From Phlebotomus papatasi (taxonomy: Eukaryota > Arthropoda > Insecta > Diptera > Psychodidae): a stretch of DNA of 64,000 nt. Positions 34,740-47,305 of this stretch are shown here, piece after piece (the first letter of the stretch is position 1; each line of letters opens with the position of its first letter). The translations under genes and the position numbers were made by a program. The notes below the pieces were generated by a model. It had not been told where the DNA came from. It searched no databases and saw only the letters and a program-made list of their open reading frames with translations. Location: the NCBI RefSeq assembly GCF_024763615.1, contig NC_077223.1, positions 70,742,627-70,806,626 on the forward strand, given 5' to 3'.

Positions 34740-36029
34740 TCAGTAATCATGATGGAAGGGATTGTAGACGGGAAGGAAGGGATATGGCAGAGATCCCCCA
34801 TGATACTGATCACTGGGTGGTAGATATTGTGCCGCAGGAAAAGATTCATAGTTTTCTGGATAATTAGGTCCATCCAGTCTGAAGGGTGGTGGGTCAATTC
34901 GTGGAGGAATTAAGGGATACTGGTTGGGGATCAATTCTTTAGGAGCCTCAGCGAGTTTCTTAAATTTCTCCATGGCAATTGTCTTGGCATCATTGGGATC
35001 ATCCAAATCAACTACAACGGCTGTCTTCGTTTCTTGATCTTCAGAGTCGATTCCCTTATCGCTAAAGCGGGATTCAGCTTGAAATCCCGGGCCAACAAGT
35101 ACATTGAGCCCATTTTCGAGGCTCAAAAGGCCATATCTTGAAGCTAGGGTATTCCCATATGTGATACTTTCCCGAGGGTTTGAGGGAAATCCACCGAAAC
35201 CAACTTTTTGTGGCACTGGAAGACCTAGCATGGAAAATTGCTCAGGAGTGATGCCAGATATTGCAGTAGCCACTGGACGAGCTACGGCAAGTCCATCCTT
35301 GCTGACAACAGCCGTTGCCACAGGCTTTGAAGATGCTAATCCTCCTGGACCAGCTATGGCCAGTCCAATAGGTTTAGCCTCAGCAATTGGAGCTTCCTTA
35401 GGTGGAGCATTTATAGCAATACCTTCCTGTTCTTGTCCAGGTACATTTTGTGGTTCTTCTGGAGGCTGAGGATTCATCCCATGATCCTCTTCACCCACAT
35501 TATCAAAGTCTTCCTCTGTAGATGGATTCTTTTCATCATCATTATTTTCTCCATTATCTCGATCCTTTGCAATTCCTACAAAGAAGTCAGAAAAAAAAAG
35601 TCGTAAGTGTCGATACAAGAAAACTACATTCACGTCTTACCTTGAAAGATGAGATTGAGATCATTGTCCGCTGCCTCATTCTGCAGCTGAGCTAATTTCT
35701 GAGCGGAAATTCCCAGCATCTCCAAGTTATCGGCATAAATTTTCTTATCAACTCCACTCAATTTCCCGGTCATCTTCACACGTTCCTGGAGAGCTACGAG
35801 AACAGCAGCTGCCTGTTGGATGGTGCTCAAGTGCTCAGAGAAATCTTCCGATGGATTGTCACCTACTTTTGAATTGATAGTCTCTCTCACCACAGATCCA
35901 TCGGATTTCTTCTCAATTTTGAGAACAGATCCTTTGGCACCTCCATAGTAAGAGAGAGTTGAGATGTCCAGAGCCTCTTCAGGTGCTTCAGTTGTGGCCT
36001 CGTCACTTATAGCACGATGCTCCACTTTG
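34740..36029 (-). CDS. DUF4774-like secreted protein, 5' end unresolved
   Basis: Two exons: 36029-35641 and 35575-34740 (donor TTTCAAG|GTAAGA, acceptor TTTGTAG|GAATT, phase 1), together about 407 residues. Exon A begins after TATTATTTCTCAG| with one base completing a codon, then KVEHRAISDEATTEAPEEAL and so on. It contains an alpha-helical, amphipathic region (STIQQAAAVLVALQERVKM...EMLGISAQKLAQLQNEA). Exon B has an acidic stretch, then AEAKPIGLAIAGPGGLASSK...KDGLAVARPVATAISG, and ends with a Pro/Tyr-rich tail (PFLPVYNPFHHDY). No signal peptide precedes exon A locally. Either a small leader exon was missed, or the leader at 41461/39392 is used. A minus-strand TATAAAAG (36609-36602) could mark its own promoter. 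Confidence 0.65.
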
Positions 36030-36601
36030 CTGAGAAATAATATTTGTGAAAAAATACGCATGTCTTTTTTGCAAAAGAAATCTATGTCTTCAAATGAGAG
36101 CATAAGTTCTTAATTTGAACTTTACTCACTTTCTAACTAAAAAAAATATATTTTCATCAACCATTTCTTTTGCAGACCGTAAAACTTGTTTTGATATACA
36201 TCACACTTTCATTTTGCATAATTTCAACATAAATTTCCAGATTTTTTGTCAATATTAATAATTCATAGAACAGCATTTTAGCGCCAATTAAGAATAGATT
36301 GATCTCAAAATTTTATTTTTGGCAAAGAATTAGAAGACTTTTGAGAAATTTGCAGACATTCAGTCATCTAAATTTCATTGACCCGGGCAAGATGATCAAA
36401 ATGGAAATGTTTTAAGATAAGCTTAAGAGGTGACAAGAAATACACATAAAAAACCACTACTTGCCTTTCGGAGCTTATCTCTTGTATATACAAATTATTC
36501 AACATAAATTTTGTCCTAAATTCAAGAAGCATCTTCCGTTGCCTAAAGCGAGTCAATAGCGTCAGAGAGGTCAAGCCTAAAAGCCATTACCAACAAAATT
36601 A

Positions 36602-36609
36602 CTTTTATA
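36602..36609 (-). promoter_or_regulatory. Candidate TATA box upstream of the 34740-36029 gene
   Basis: GAGTATAAAAGTA on the minus strand, between the poly(A) signal of the preceding block (36701-36706) and exon A. No convincing first coding exon follows within 570 bp. The nearest candidate is a short ATG frame ending at AGAAA|GTGAGT near 36129, whose phase fits exon A but which has no signal peptide. Confidence 0.35.
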
Positions 36610-36726
36610 CTCTTGACTTAGCATTAATGCAGCAAAAAGAAATTAGCTAAAGAAACTACCGAAAATGTGCAAACAATTTGTAATTAGCAGATGAGATGCG
36701 TTTATTTTGCAAATTTGATTTCTTTT

Positions 36727-37264
36727 TCAGTGGTAGGAGTAAATTTCTAAATCCGCATGAGCATGTGCCCTTCCTCCAGGTCCAGCAATAGCCACAGAAT
36801 CCGGGTGAAAGATTACAGTAGCTCTGGTATTGGGTGGGATGATGGCTCTTGCAAGAGGTGCAGCAATTGCAGTTCCTCCCTCTCCGGCGATCGCCTTTGC
36901 TGATGGTGCCAAAAGAATTGTAGATTCATCGATAGGCTTCACAACAGACCTTGCCTCAGCTACTGGGAATTTTAGTAGGTACCTCAGAGGGGCTTTGATA
37001 ATCTTCTCAATAATATATCTGGAACTGTGCTGGGGAATTTCCTGAATTTTGAGATTCTTAGGACGCCTCTGAATGAGTTTTTCAGGCTTCGGAGGTGGAT
37101 GGGTTGGAGGTGGTGGAGTTGTGGGTTCTCTCTCTCTGACTTCCGTTGTCGGTGGCTCATTTTCAGGGAAAGGAATTTCATTTGTTGGGTAGTAAACGGG
37201 AAGTTGTATGATGGGAATGGGAAGAAGTCTCGGCAATGAGGGCCAATTCGGTGCGAGTCTCCAT
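36727..37264 (-). CDS. DUF4774-like terminal exon, leader not local
   Basis: The exon starts after CTTTAG|A and runs 178 codons to TGA, with AATAAA (plus-strand TTTATT 36701-36706) 20 bp beyond. Content: WRLAPNWPSLPRLLPIPIIQ, a Pro/Thr spacer (TTPPPPTHPPPKPEK), then ILLAPSAKAIAGEGGTAIAAPLA, IFHPDSVAIAGPGGRAHAHADLEI, matching the GPGG pattern of its neighbours. The 287 bp between it and the upstream gene's stop contain no ATG frame able to give a signal peptide. The exon could be reached by alternative splicing from the 39392-39337 exon (phase 2, compatible) or from a weak donor GGGAA|GTAGGA at the very end of the upstream gene, which is also phase 2. Confidence 0.6.
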
Positions 37265-37485
37265 CTAAAGATCACGAGAGGTCTCCTTAATTAACACTCT
37301 CAGTGCTCAAATGAGATATCTATCTTGGCATATTCAATCTAAAATACATCAAATTTTTTTCTTTAAATTTCGTTCTTATGCCAGATAGATACCTCCTCAA
37401 AAAACTCAAATACAGGCAGAAGTATCAAAAATCATGCAGTTATGTTATACTAAAAATTAGCCACTGAAGTATTTTCTAAAGATCT

Positions 37486-37491
37486 TTTATT
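37486..37491 (-). terminator. Poly(A) signal of the 37552-41461 gene
   Basis: AATAAA on the minus strand (plus TTTATT) about 60 bp beyond the stop codon. Confidence 0.5.
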
Positions 37492-37551
37492 GGAATGTGT
37501 CTGTGATGTGTTTTTTGGCAAGATTTATCCTAAATGAATGCTTAAGACTTC

Positions 37552-40500
37552 CTACTTCCCAGGATTGTAGTATATAATCGGTCCTGTAGCTACAATCTCC
37601 GTGGGAAATGGGAAATCCCTTGATGAGCCTGTTGCATTGAGGGATACCGTTTCAAGATCAGTGTCCTCGGGGACTGAGTACACCTTAGCTCCTGGTCCTG
37701 CAATGGTCAGTCCTCGGGGATGAGTAAAGGCAATACCACCTACAAATATCAAAAAAGAAAAATTAGGAAGAGCGAGAAAAGGCATTTTAAAGGGAATGAT
37801 ACCTGGTCCAACTATTGCTGTTCCTCCACTTCCTGCTGTTGCTACACCTCCTGGTCCTGCTATAGCAATACCTCCCTTCCTGACTTTTAGTCTCTGAATA
37901 ATTATGCCTCCGCCATTGTCTTTCAGTTGCTCACTGGCCGGCCTGAAGAGTCCTGAGAAGGGTGATTTGAGATCCTCCGGATTGGGTATTTCTGGCTTTT
38001 TCGTCGGTGGTTTTTTCGTCGTGGTTTTGGGCTTATTTGAAGGCTTATTTGAAGGTTTATTTGAAGGTTTGTTCGACGGTTTGAACGTTGGTGGTTTCGG
38101 CTTCTTTGTCGTGATCAATGGGAACTTTCCTTCCTTTTCCAAGTTCTCTTCTTTCTGAAGATCCCTTTTCTTATTCGAAGACACCAAAATGTTCTTGTAC
38201 AAATTGTTAATGTACTGATCATTATCAAATGATGGCAAACTACCCGAAGAATCCTCCTCCTTGGTATCATCATAATCTTCATCATCATCATCCACCATCT
38301 CATCAATCAGAACATCAAATAGATTATTCTGCTTCAGGAGGGGTGCTTGAGCTTTATCATATTCGACCTTCTTTTCACTCTTCTTCGGTTTCTTATTCCA
38401 CTTCTTGGACAGTCTTGCAGTACGTGATGAGATTTGCGGGAAAAAATGGACGATCCTCCGAGGATCACTAGCAATGGCAATAAAGGATGGATTGAGTGGG
38501 ATTAATAGGAATTTTCTTCCTTCAGTCTTTGCTTTTCTTTGCTCTTTCTTAAACCTAATCCTATGACTCTGTGCTTGAAATTCTGACTGTCGATCAGTGA
38601 CCCTCTCCACAATCAATGGAGATTTAGAATCTCTCCCAATACCTGGTGGATGAAATGGTGTCTTGGGGAAAAACAGTGAATCACTCAGTCTCTGTGAATC
38701 GGACATAGTATCTGTCCTGGCCAGATTTTTCTTTGTATAACCCAAAGATTGATTTATCCGATCGATCTCTTTGAGGATCCTCATAGTTTCGTCAATCTTA
38801 GCGGTAGAATTCATAGCAGTAATATTGAAATTTCTTGAAATTTCCACCACATGATGTTTTTCCACCCTAAAACCATTAAAATTTAATTTAATCCACTTAT
38901 CATCCACCAAATTAACAAGAAAAATCACTCTTAAAAGTAGATCATTCATTTAGTAAATAAAATAAGTCCATCAACTAAACATACCTGATTTTACAAAATT
39001 TATTATTTCTTTGTTATCTCAATCCAGGTGTAAAACATATTCACAATATTTTCTTTTATAAAGAAAAAAAAACTTTTATCACCACAAAATATCCCGCAAA
39101 AAAATACTTTTGTCTGTACAAAAAAATAATAAATCTGCAAAATATTTACAATAATATTGAAAATAAACAAAATGTAATAATTTTTGTGTGTCTTATGTAG
39201 GTGTTAGTGTGAAAATGAAGTACCTAACCAAGCGTAGAAAAGTAGTTTATTAGCCCAAAAGCGTTGGAAAACAAGAAAAAGTTCCATAAAAAAAATTAAC
39301 GATTACTTTTTTATGATTATAGTGTATTCAACTTACTCGACATTGCTGGGTCTAGCAAATATTTGGCCCAAAACCACTGTGGAGATCGCTATCTGAAATG
39401 AAGAAAAGGTGATGATCTTTTGTATTACAAAATGATCTTTTATATCCGTGAAAAGATGATCACATTTCGTTTATAGGATGATGAGACATGAAAAAAATGC
39501 AAAAGAGTTCAACGATCGTGGAGATATTCTTATTCCAATAGGTTGTGGCTTTTTTATGACGACTCAGACGATCATTTGCAGGTTAAAATGAAAAGTAAAA
39601 ATTAATCTTCAGCAATTCTCACGTCTATTCACTTCGATCTTGAAATGATCATTCTGTTCCTTTTTCTAGGTGGTAATTGTATCCGTCGATTGGATGGTTT
39701 TGGATTTAATTGCAACTGATGGAGTTATTTTACTTCTCCCCAAGGGGTAGTGCATACAGAGAAAAATTTGACGTAAAAATATTTCACGAAACCTGATAAA
39801 TACGATAATTGTTTAGTGAAACCCAAAAAAAAACCGTCCAGGAAATTATCACTAACCGTAAGAAAATATAATTAAAGTTTCGAAAAATTTGAGACATCCA
39901 AAAAAAATTATTTGCGAAACTTAAGAAACATGAAAAAATACAAAAAAACGTAACTGGTAGTTTTTGAGCGTTGTTGAATACAAGAGATGGTAAGTTTGAA
40001 AATTAGGTCTGACTGTTCTTCTTCAATCTTTTCTTATTTAAAAGAAATTTAAATAAATGGTCCCTTATTTAGAAGCAAGATCTTTCAAATTAACGTCAGA
40101 ATAAGACAAGGATTAAGTAATCCTTTCTAGGTATCGCAAATTTTTTGTTGTCTTGCAGAAGATCCCATCCAAGATCTAAACGTTAGTTAAATAACAAAAA
40201 AAAAAACAAAAAAAGAAAAATAGACTAAATTTTCCGTTTTGAAACATTTAAACGATTTTACGAAACCCATCAAACCTAAGCATCTAAGCTATATTAGAAA
40301 AAAAAGATAAAAATGAAAGTACTAAATTTTGTTTAAAAATTCCTTCCTCAGTTTTTTAAGCCCCAAAGATGATTTCAACAAAGGATATCAACTTAAGGTT
40401 ATCAACATAAGGTTAGAGAACAATCGAAATACGAATTGAAGATGTTCCCTACATATCCACAGAGTGGTTAAATCCAAAACACTACCGTATGCATATACAA

Positions 40501-41461
40501 TCTGAGAAAGAGCTTTTCCACCGGTTTGCTCCGGAGGTTCGTCACCAACGCTAAGACGGCGGGGACGCTGAAAATTATACGGTATCTCATTAAAACGAAA
40601 CTATACTTCGAAAGCATTGTTGATGAATAAATTTATCTATCTATCTACATATCTATGTGTAATTCAATAAATTTATCATGAAACAGAAAAGTTTCGAGAA
40701 ACCCGAGAAATCTAAAAATGAAAAAAAAAAGTTCACAAAACCCGAGAAAATTTAAATGAAACCCATTTAAATTAATTGTGAACACTAAGAATGTTTGCAG
40801 TTAATCAGGAAACTTTCAAAAGGTTTCGTGAAACTCTAGAAACAGAAGCTCTCGGCAATATTACTTGGGAATGGGTCACCCCTTATTCCTCCTCCAAACG
40901 CGATTATCTCTTCTGTGGAAATGATCAGAGGAAAAAGATCAGATGACTATCTTCTTTCTGGGTCGTGTAGCTCATGAGATTTTCAACAAATTTGAATTTG
41001 GTACAATCGACGATTAAAAATCGCTTTATTTTTTTTTTAAACACACTGCGGGAGAAGTAAGAGTTGATCTCGTGGCCCCGATACACCGAATAAACTATCC
41101 AAATATTGTGGAAGATTCAGGTGAATTCCACAATAGCATAATGCCTTCTTTGAGATGATCCTCAAATAAAGCAAAACTACATACACAGGTTGGCAATTAG
41201 TGAGGCGTCGAAATGCAAGAAACATTGCAGGAAAACTCTTGTGCCTTATTCCACTCATCGCACACGATCTTTACACTTGAATGTCTTATTGATATTTACA
41301 TAACTGTAATCAACACTTGGCAATTGAATACCTCAATTGGTAAAGACGTGGGATTCCTCGACAGTGATCTTTGCCACCAAAAATGCACAGACACAAATGG
41401 AAGTCGCATAGAAAGGGGTGTGACCGTATGCAGTATCACTTACCACAAGAAACAACTTCAT
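37552..41461 (-). CDS. DUF4774-like secreted matrix protein, four exons
   Basis: Exons are 41461-41444, 39392-39337, 38866-37803 and 37739-37552; phases 0, 2 and 1 all match, giving 441 residues. Exon 1 encodes only MKLFLV and exon 2 IAISTVVLGQIFARPSNV, together a typical split signal peptide. Exon 3 has a basic region, an acidic run (DDDDEDYDD), four SNKP repeats with TTTKKPPTKKP, then GGIAIAGPGGVATAGSGGTA. Exon 4 completes it: GGIAFTHPRGLTIAGPGAKV and the ending EIVATGPIIYYNPGK. The long intron 1 (2.05 kb) contains a transposon-like region. The GPGG block is what I know as DUF4774, of unknown biochemical function. A secreted matrix or cuticle role is inferred. Confidence 0.8.
39770..40870. 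repeat. Repeat-rich segment in intron 1
   Basis: TTTCACGAAACCTGA near 39780 and AGGTTTCGTGAAAC near 40830 form an imperfect inverted pair, with many CGAAAC/GAAACCC words between. At 40540-40660 there is a SINE-like piece (CACCAACGCTAAGACGGCG) ending in a TATC microsatellite; the same word occurs at 46828-46846 with similar flanks. Confidence 0.4.
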
Positions 41462-41494
41462 CTTTTGTCACAGTGCAGCGCAACACTACAAGAT

Positions 41495-41532
41495 CACTGA
41501 AGATCACGAGTCAAGATCACTTGGTATATTTT
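41495..41532 (-). promoter_or_regulatory. Core promoter of the 41461 gene
   Basis: On the minus strand AAAATATA (41532-41525) is followed at about 28 bp by TTCAGTGATC (initiator TCAGT at 41500), then 34 bp of leader before ATG. Spacing is that of a TATA/Inr insect promoter. Three AAGATCAC-like words lie in and around it. Confidence 0.55.
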
Positions 41533-42689
41533 CAAATAGTCTGCACAAAATAGCTGTTGATTGATGGTCGTTGATACCCAGAAGTGTTAACAACTCATTC
41601 TCAATCCACAATACGCTGCTTGTGTGGACTTGGTGATGGAACGGAAGAGATCACCGATCGTGTCAACGGTGTGTAATGAACTGTGCGATCATTTGCCCAA
41701 GCAATCTGGTTTTAAGAGACCCTGACATTGTGAAAGACGCTAAGGTGGGGAGGCATCATAAGCACCAAAGAATAAAAACGGTAAATTTTTCGCCTCACGA
41801 TTTTCAATTTTTGTTCCTCTTCTTCCACCTTCATTGCCAAAACAGTACGTTGACTTAATTGATCGTTACATTGCGATCACTCCCGCGACCTACGATTGTA
41901 GTTTACCCCAAGTTTAGCAATAGTTCAAGCTAGGGAATTAATGATGCTGAAGAATGCATATAAGTTTACGCAATTTTCTAATATTACCTTAGTCCAATTC
42001 CCCACCCGCAATCACCAAAAATTTGCCATTCTGATCTTGATTTTCTTGAGAAAGAAATACTAAACCCGTTATACACGCAATAAAAATCATTATGAAAACT
42101 TTATTTTCAGATGTTTTTCTTTCCACGTGCGAAAAAAAAGCAATTTGATTAACGACACAATGGGCATTTCGTGAATTGAATTTAATTGAGCAATGAGTTG
42201 TGATCCTCCTTTTGGCAAATTGATCATTTCAGACATGTTCGCAAGTGTTTCTGTGTAATACTTTTATAGTATTTTTTGCTTCACCAATTTGCAGAAAACA
42301 TGAATTATCCAATATTTTATCAAACACATTTGTAAGCGTGAGTAATAATTGTGTCATCGAATGCACAGAATTTCCTAGCGCTTTCACTCTTTATATTAAA
42401 AATATTTGTAGTAAAAGCAATACCAATAGCAAAGAATTTCGTAGAATGCTCGATCATAAGTGAATTTGAAGAAGTATTTAATTTCACTTTGACAGAAACG
42501 TCACAGAGTCTCACTGAATCCTGATACCTAAGTTATCGTTAGGGTTTCCAAAAAAAACAAATAAATGCAAAATATAATTTATCGATGAAAAAAAAATTTA
42601 TAACGGGGAGGCTTTGCACACATTCTGGCTTCGAACATTCCATATTTTCCCATAACCCTTTAAAGAATCTGACTGATAATCAGTCTATA
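41533..42689. other. No gene; GATC-rich upstream region
   Basis: Contains many TGATCA/GATCAC/CGATCA words and no supported reading frame. It is the likely upstream regulatory region of the 41461 gene. TAACGGGGAGGCTTTGCACA near 42601 recurs in modified form at 51070-51100. Confidence 0.35.
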
Positions 42690-42897
42690 CGTTGTAGGAT
42701 CTAAAGGCCAAACGGTGAGAGATAGCGTACTAGAGTGTTTAGGGACCCTGCATAAGTAAGTTAATCCTAGGATAAGTAAAGTTACCTTAATATTCTCTTT
42801 CAATAAAACTTTCGCAGCTAATCCCAAGATTAAAATATTGAGTATCCCTCACGAAGTCGCTATCTCTCATCGTTTGGCCTCTAGATTTTACAACGGA
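42690..42897. mobile_element. 208 bp TIR element (MITE)
   Basis: The left ATCTAAAGGCCAAACGGTGA (42699 on) and right TCATCGTTTGGCCTCTAGAT (ending 42886) are part of imperfect TIRs of about 35 bp, extended outwards by CGTTGTA/TACAACG. No coding capacity. Confidence 0.65.
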
Positions 42898-43891
42898 TCT
42901 GTTCATCCGTACAGACGGAGAAATGTCCTGAAATATTTTTTTTTTCAAAACTCCAAATTTACAAATTTTAAAGTATCAAAAATCACAGGTTTTTAAAGTA
43001 TTCGCTATATTTACAGGAATAGAACTACAAAATACATATTTTATTATGATTTGTTTAAAAAAATATATCAGAGATAATACGCAAGTGCACTGTAGACGTC
43101 GAGCAACGACTTACAAATCTCAAAAAATATGTGGAAATTTGTGATATATTTATACTTAAAATCATATCAACAAAATAACTTTGCTCTGATTTATCTAATT
43201 ATATGTCAGCTTTTGGTTGCCTAATGCCCGTGGGAAGGTCGCAAAAGAAGTGGTAAATAGTCTTCCGCGTGCCGTTGAACTTGACCATTGTGAATTTGCA
43301 ATTTTTACAGGTTGATCTTCTCACGATCATCGAGCTATTGGTTGAAAATGATCATAAATCCAATAGACTACTTCACAGTTGGTTGCAAAAACTTTCAGTT
43401 TCGTCATATTTTCACAGGGCTTTAGTTCTCATAGTGACTATTTATTGCTGAAATTTTCAAGATCAGCAACAAAAGATCATAAAACTTTACGATTTTTAAC
43501 TCGCGATTGCGGATAATTTGGGAACACTAACATTATAACACGATATTATAGAAAACCTACTGAAGTTCTTCTAATTAGTGAGCACGTGTTACCTCAAGAT
43601 GATCGAACAATCTTCAGAGAAATAAAGTACAAAAAAGTACTTATTAAATTAAAATTTATTCTTTTTATAGCGATAATATTAAATTTTAAAATTCTTTACA
43701 AAAACATGCATACCCTAATTAAATGTATAATTAAATTTATCGACGAAAGCAAGACACTGTAAGATAAATCAAATTTAAACACTAGGCCACTAGGGCAATG
43801 TATCATCACTGGTCCAAATCCCTGTCAGATTTCATTCAGTGATCTACAGAGTATTGAGTGATAAATGATCAGGTTATGGGTGAGTCTCTAA

Positions 43892-45707
43892 TCACAGATT
43901 TCGCTGTTCATCGAGCAGAAGGGCTTCCCCAGGGGATGGTGGTCTTCCACCTTCTGGAATAAGGTCAATATTCTGCACATGCGCCCTAACGGCTACTCCT
44001 GATGGCAAGGGAGGACGATCACGATCGAAGCTAGGGTTTGGACCTGGACCGAAACCATCTTCATCCCCCAAATCCGTACCAGTAGCATCAATTATGCTCG
44101 GTGTAACTCCTGGCAGATCTGTATAATCATCTTCTTCTGAACTACGTCTAGCTGGGGTACTGCCTCTTCCTCGTGGTCGGTAGGGAGGTCTTCCAGAACG
44201 CGGAGGTAATGGGACGATGGCATTGGGATCCCTACCATCTGGCACATTGTCATAAGCATTGTTATTCCCATCAAAAAACGCTGGTCCATCGTCACCCAAA
44301 TCATTATCGCCATATCCACCCACATCACCCAAAGACGGACTACCAAGGGTGGGTCTGGGCGACGGGCGAGAAGGCCTAGGAGTCACACCATGGCCAGTTG
44401 AAGCTGTTGTAAAAACACCATCGTCATTAAAGTGTGGAGTATCTCGACCTAAATCGTTAGACTCTGGAGTAAGGACACCAAATTCAGGAATAGCTGGCCG
44501 AGGAAGATTATGAGTTCCAGGACCTGTTGTACTCTGAACAATTTTGTAGCCTATTCCTGCACCTGCGATGTATTGAACTGTTCTCTGAACACCTTTATCG
44601 TCAAGATATGAGTAAGAACCGCGAACTATACCATCAGGACCACTACTTTCAGACCTCCTCTGATCTGGTCCAGATGAGATGAAGCTAGAAAAGGGTTGAT
44701 TATTAAATGGACAAATACAATTTCTAATGTAAGAACTTACTTGTATTGGCCTCCAGGTCCTCGTTGCATTGCTATTCTACCCCTGGCTCTTTTATTGGGA
44801 GACTTGTACAGCTGTGAACTGTACTTTACATAATTTGGTGCATCAGGAAAAGAGTTGATTACATTGAATCCTTCATCTTTTCCTGCTGCATATCGGACAA
44901 GATGCTTCTCCCCAACATCATCCACAAAGGAATACAACCCCTTGACTCGGCCATTGGGATCTGCATCTTCCTGGCGAGTGTAGGTAGGTGTTTTGAAGCC
45001 GAAACTGTAGCTGGGATCATCAAAAGGATCCGCTAGAGGATCATCAGGGCTCCCAATAGGACCCCTGCGGATCTGTGAAAGATCCATTTTTCTCGCAATT
45101 GACGGGCCACGTGCCCGGAATCTGTGTGTTGAGATTGATGGAAACAATTGCATGTGAGATTTAATTGTTGGCCAATTAAAAGTGATCATGAATATGGAAA
45201 ATTTTGCTGAATGAGGCAAAGTGGGTCTTCACCGTGAAGGAGAATCCAGAGATTGGGAGAGTCAGTGAGGATTTTCACTGAGGCGGAACAAATGAAGATG
45301 TGCGTGAAGACACCAAAACTGATCCATTTTTTTGGTGATGAAAGGGAATTTTTGGGGGATTTCTCATGAAAACCTATTGTGCAAGACTCACCCACGCGGA
45401 CCAGCTGTGTAGACAGTCTCTTCAATCCGTCTCGTTGAGGGATTCCTGGATCCATATCGTCCTCTGATGATTGTCTTGGGATTCCCACTGGCCATATGAT
45501 AGTGACCACCGTTGTCGTTGGTGCTCAAACTTGACCAAAAAGAACAAGATCTTTAGCATGAACTTTTCCAGTATAAAATCCCAAGGAACTTTACCCAAAA
45601 TTGAATGACCCATCAGGATTAACATTGTTAAAATCCGTTGCAGCATCAGGAAAAACACTAGAAATTTGGCACAAAATCACCAAAAAGATCACTAAAAGTC
45701 CTCTCAT
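43892..45707 (-). CDS. Cuticular protein with three RR domains
   Basis: Four exons: 45707-45595, 45529-45392, 45121-44741 and 44684-43892; all three introns are phase 2 with good GT-AG signals (GTAAAG, GTGAGT, GTAAGT), giving 474 residues. Residues 1-18 (MRGLLVIFLVILCQISS) are a signal peptide. RR-like segment 1 (about 31-85) reads SFNFGLSTNDNGGHYHMASG...IEETVYTAGPRGF. RR 2 (about 120-172) reads PSYSFGFKT...GRVKGLYSFVDDVGEKHLVRYAAG. RR 3 (about 210-260) reads QYNFISSGPDQRR...GSYSYLDDKGVQRTVQYIAGAG. A long Pro/Gly/Asp-rich tail follows. RR (chitin-bind-4) domains bind chitin, so this is expected to be a structural cuticle protein that could cross-bridge chitin. Multi-RR proteins are rarer than single-RR ones. 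A poly(A) candidate is TTTATT at 43665-43670. Confidence 0.85.
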
Positions 45708-47305
45708 TTTTGTAGAGCAAAACAAATCAACAACACTGAAATCCTCTTTGAGATGGCATTAAGTAATCCTCAGAGATCACAACACAGATGATTCTGACAC
45801 AAATCACAATTATATTCACACGTTAGTTAATTCACTTAAATATACTTCCAACTATCTCAAGTGCTAAGATTCAAATGACTGCTTCTGGTCTCACGGATGA
45901 GTCTTTAAATATGATGAATCCCTCTTCTGAGCCTCTCTAGCTGAATTTTCCCGCGAATTCTTGAAAGTCTCACTGGAGTTTGGGTAGGAAAATACAAATT
46001 TGTGTGAGAGTGACTGGGGAAACATGATAAATTGAATAAATTTATCTTTTCCACCTCCCCCACCCAAGAGACAAACTCTCAGAATGTTTCTCACTTAAGA
46101 GAAGTTGTAAAAGAATTTTTATGGTGGATGTTGAAGGTGGAAAATTTTTACAAGACATTCTTCAAATTTTGATCTCTCTTGGTACAATACCATCTGACCT
46201 TCCCTTCATTGGGTATTATGATGATCATTTTGTGATTTCATGCAGTCCACAGGAATATCCCCATCTTCTTTAGAAACACTTTGAGAAAAATTGTTTTTAT
46301 TTTTGATGTTACTTTAATTAAAGTTTTTTTTTTTAATTTGGTTTAATATGGTGATCTATTTTTTTATCTTTCGATAGTTTATCTCCTTGTATCTTTTATG
46401 TAAAATTACACAAATTTAGAAAAAAAATCAGACGTGTCTACTGAAAGAAACTAAATTTCAGATATTCAATTCTAATTTTTTAAATCAAAATAGTTAATTT
46501 TATTTATTTTTTTTGAAAATTATTTTCCACAGAACAGTTAAAAGCACGTTAACATTTTAAATTTATTGGTGCTCTAATCTTAACTCATTCTACGTGTACG
46601 TAAAATAAAAAAGTAAATTAAAGTCGAAACTTGTGAATATTTCGAATTACAGCTAAACTCTTATCACAGTCTCCAACAGCATAAAAAAAATTTTAAATTA
46701 TAAAAATACGACAATTTTTTAGACAATTTTAAATTTAACCAATATTTTAGCAAGCTAATTTAGATAAGGCGCCTTTTTTTTTATAAACAGAAAATGAACT
46801 TCTCCATCGTTTTGCTCTGGATGTCAACCACCAACGCTAAGACGGCGATGGACGTTATTACAGAAATTTTCTTCTTTGTTTTTTTAATTTTTCAAGAGCA
46901 ATTTTCCAAAAGCAATACGCTAAATAAATCATGGAATTAAATAATTTATTGTTACTCATCAATAATGTTTGAAAAATTATTAAAGTAAATCAGTATTTAT
47001 AGTAAATCATATTTATAAGTGAGGTAGATTCCTGGAGGAAAACTTAGGTTATTTTCCGTAAAATCATCCAAGAAAACAAAAAAAAATTCAATCCTAACAA
47101 AGTTTTAACAAATGGCCAGTAAAACTAATTTGGTCAGTTTGGAAATAAAACGAAATTTTTAGTTGCTTTTTCTAAGACAAGACTTAGGAACTACATGGGG
47201 GACATGATAACTTCTTATTGAAATATCGACTGTCGATTTTGAAAATCTTAAATTATATTTACACTTTTATGTGTGATAGAAATCCTTATTTACAGCCACA
47301 TTATT
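45708..47305. other. No gene seen
   Basis: Upstream region of the three-RR gene; an initiator-like TTCAGTGTTG (minus, about 45739) and a TATATTTAAG word near 45840 are possible promoter parts. 46795-46860 carries the SINE-like piece CACCAACGCTAAGACGGCG shared with 40548. Confidence 0.35.
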
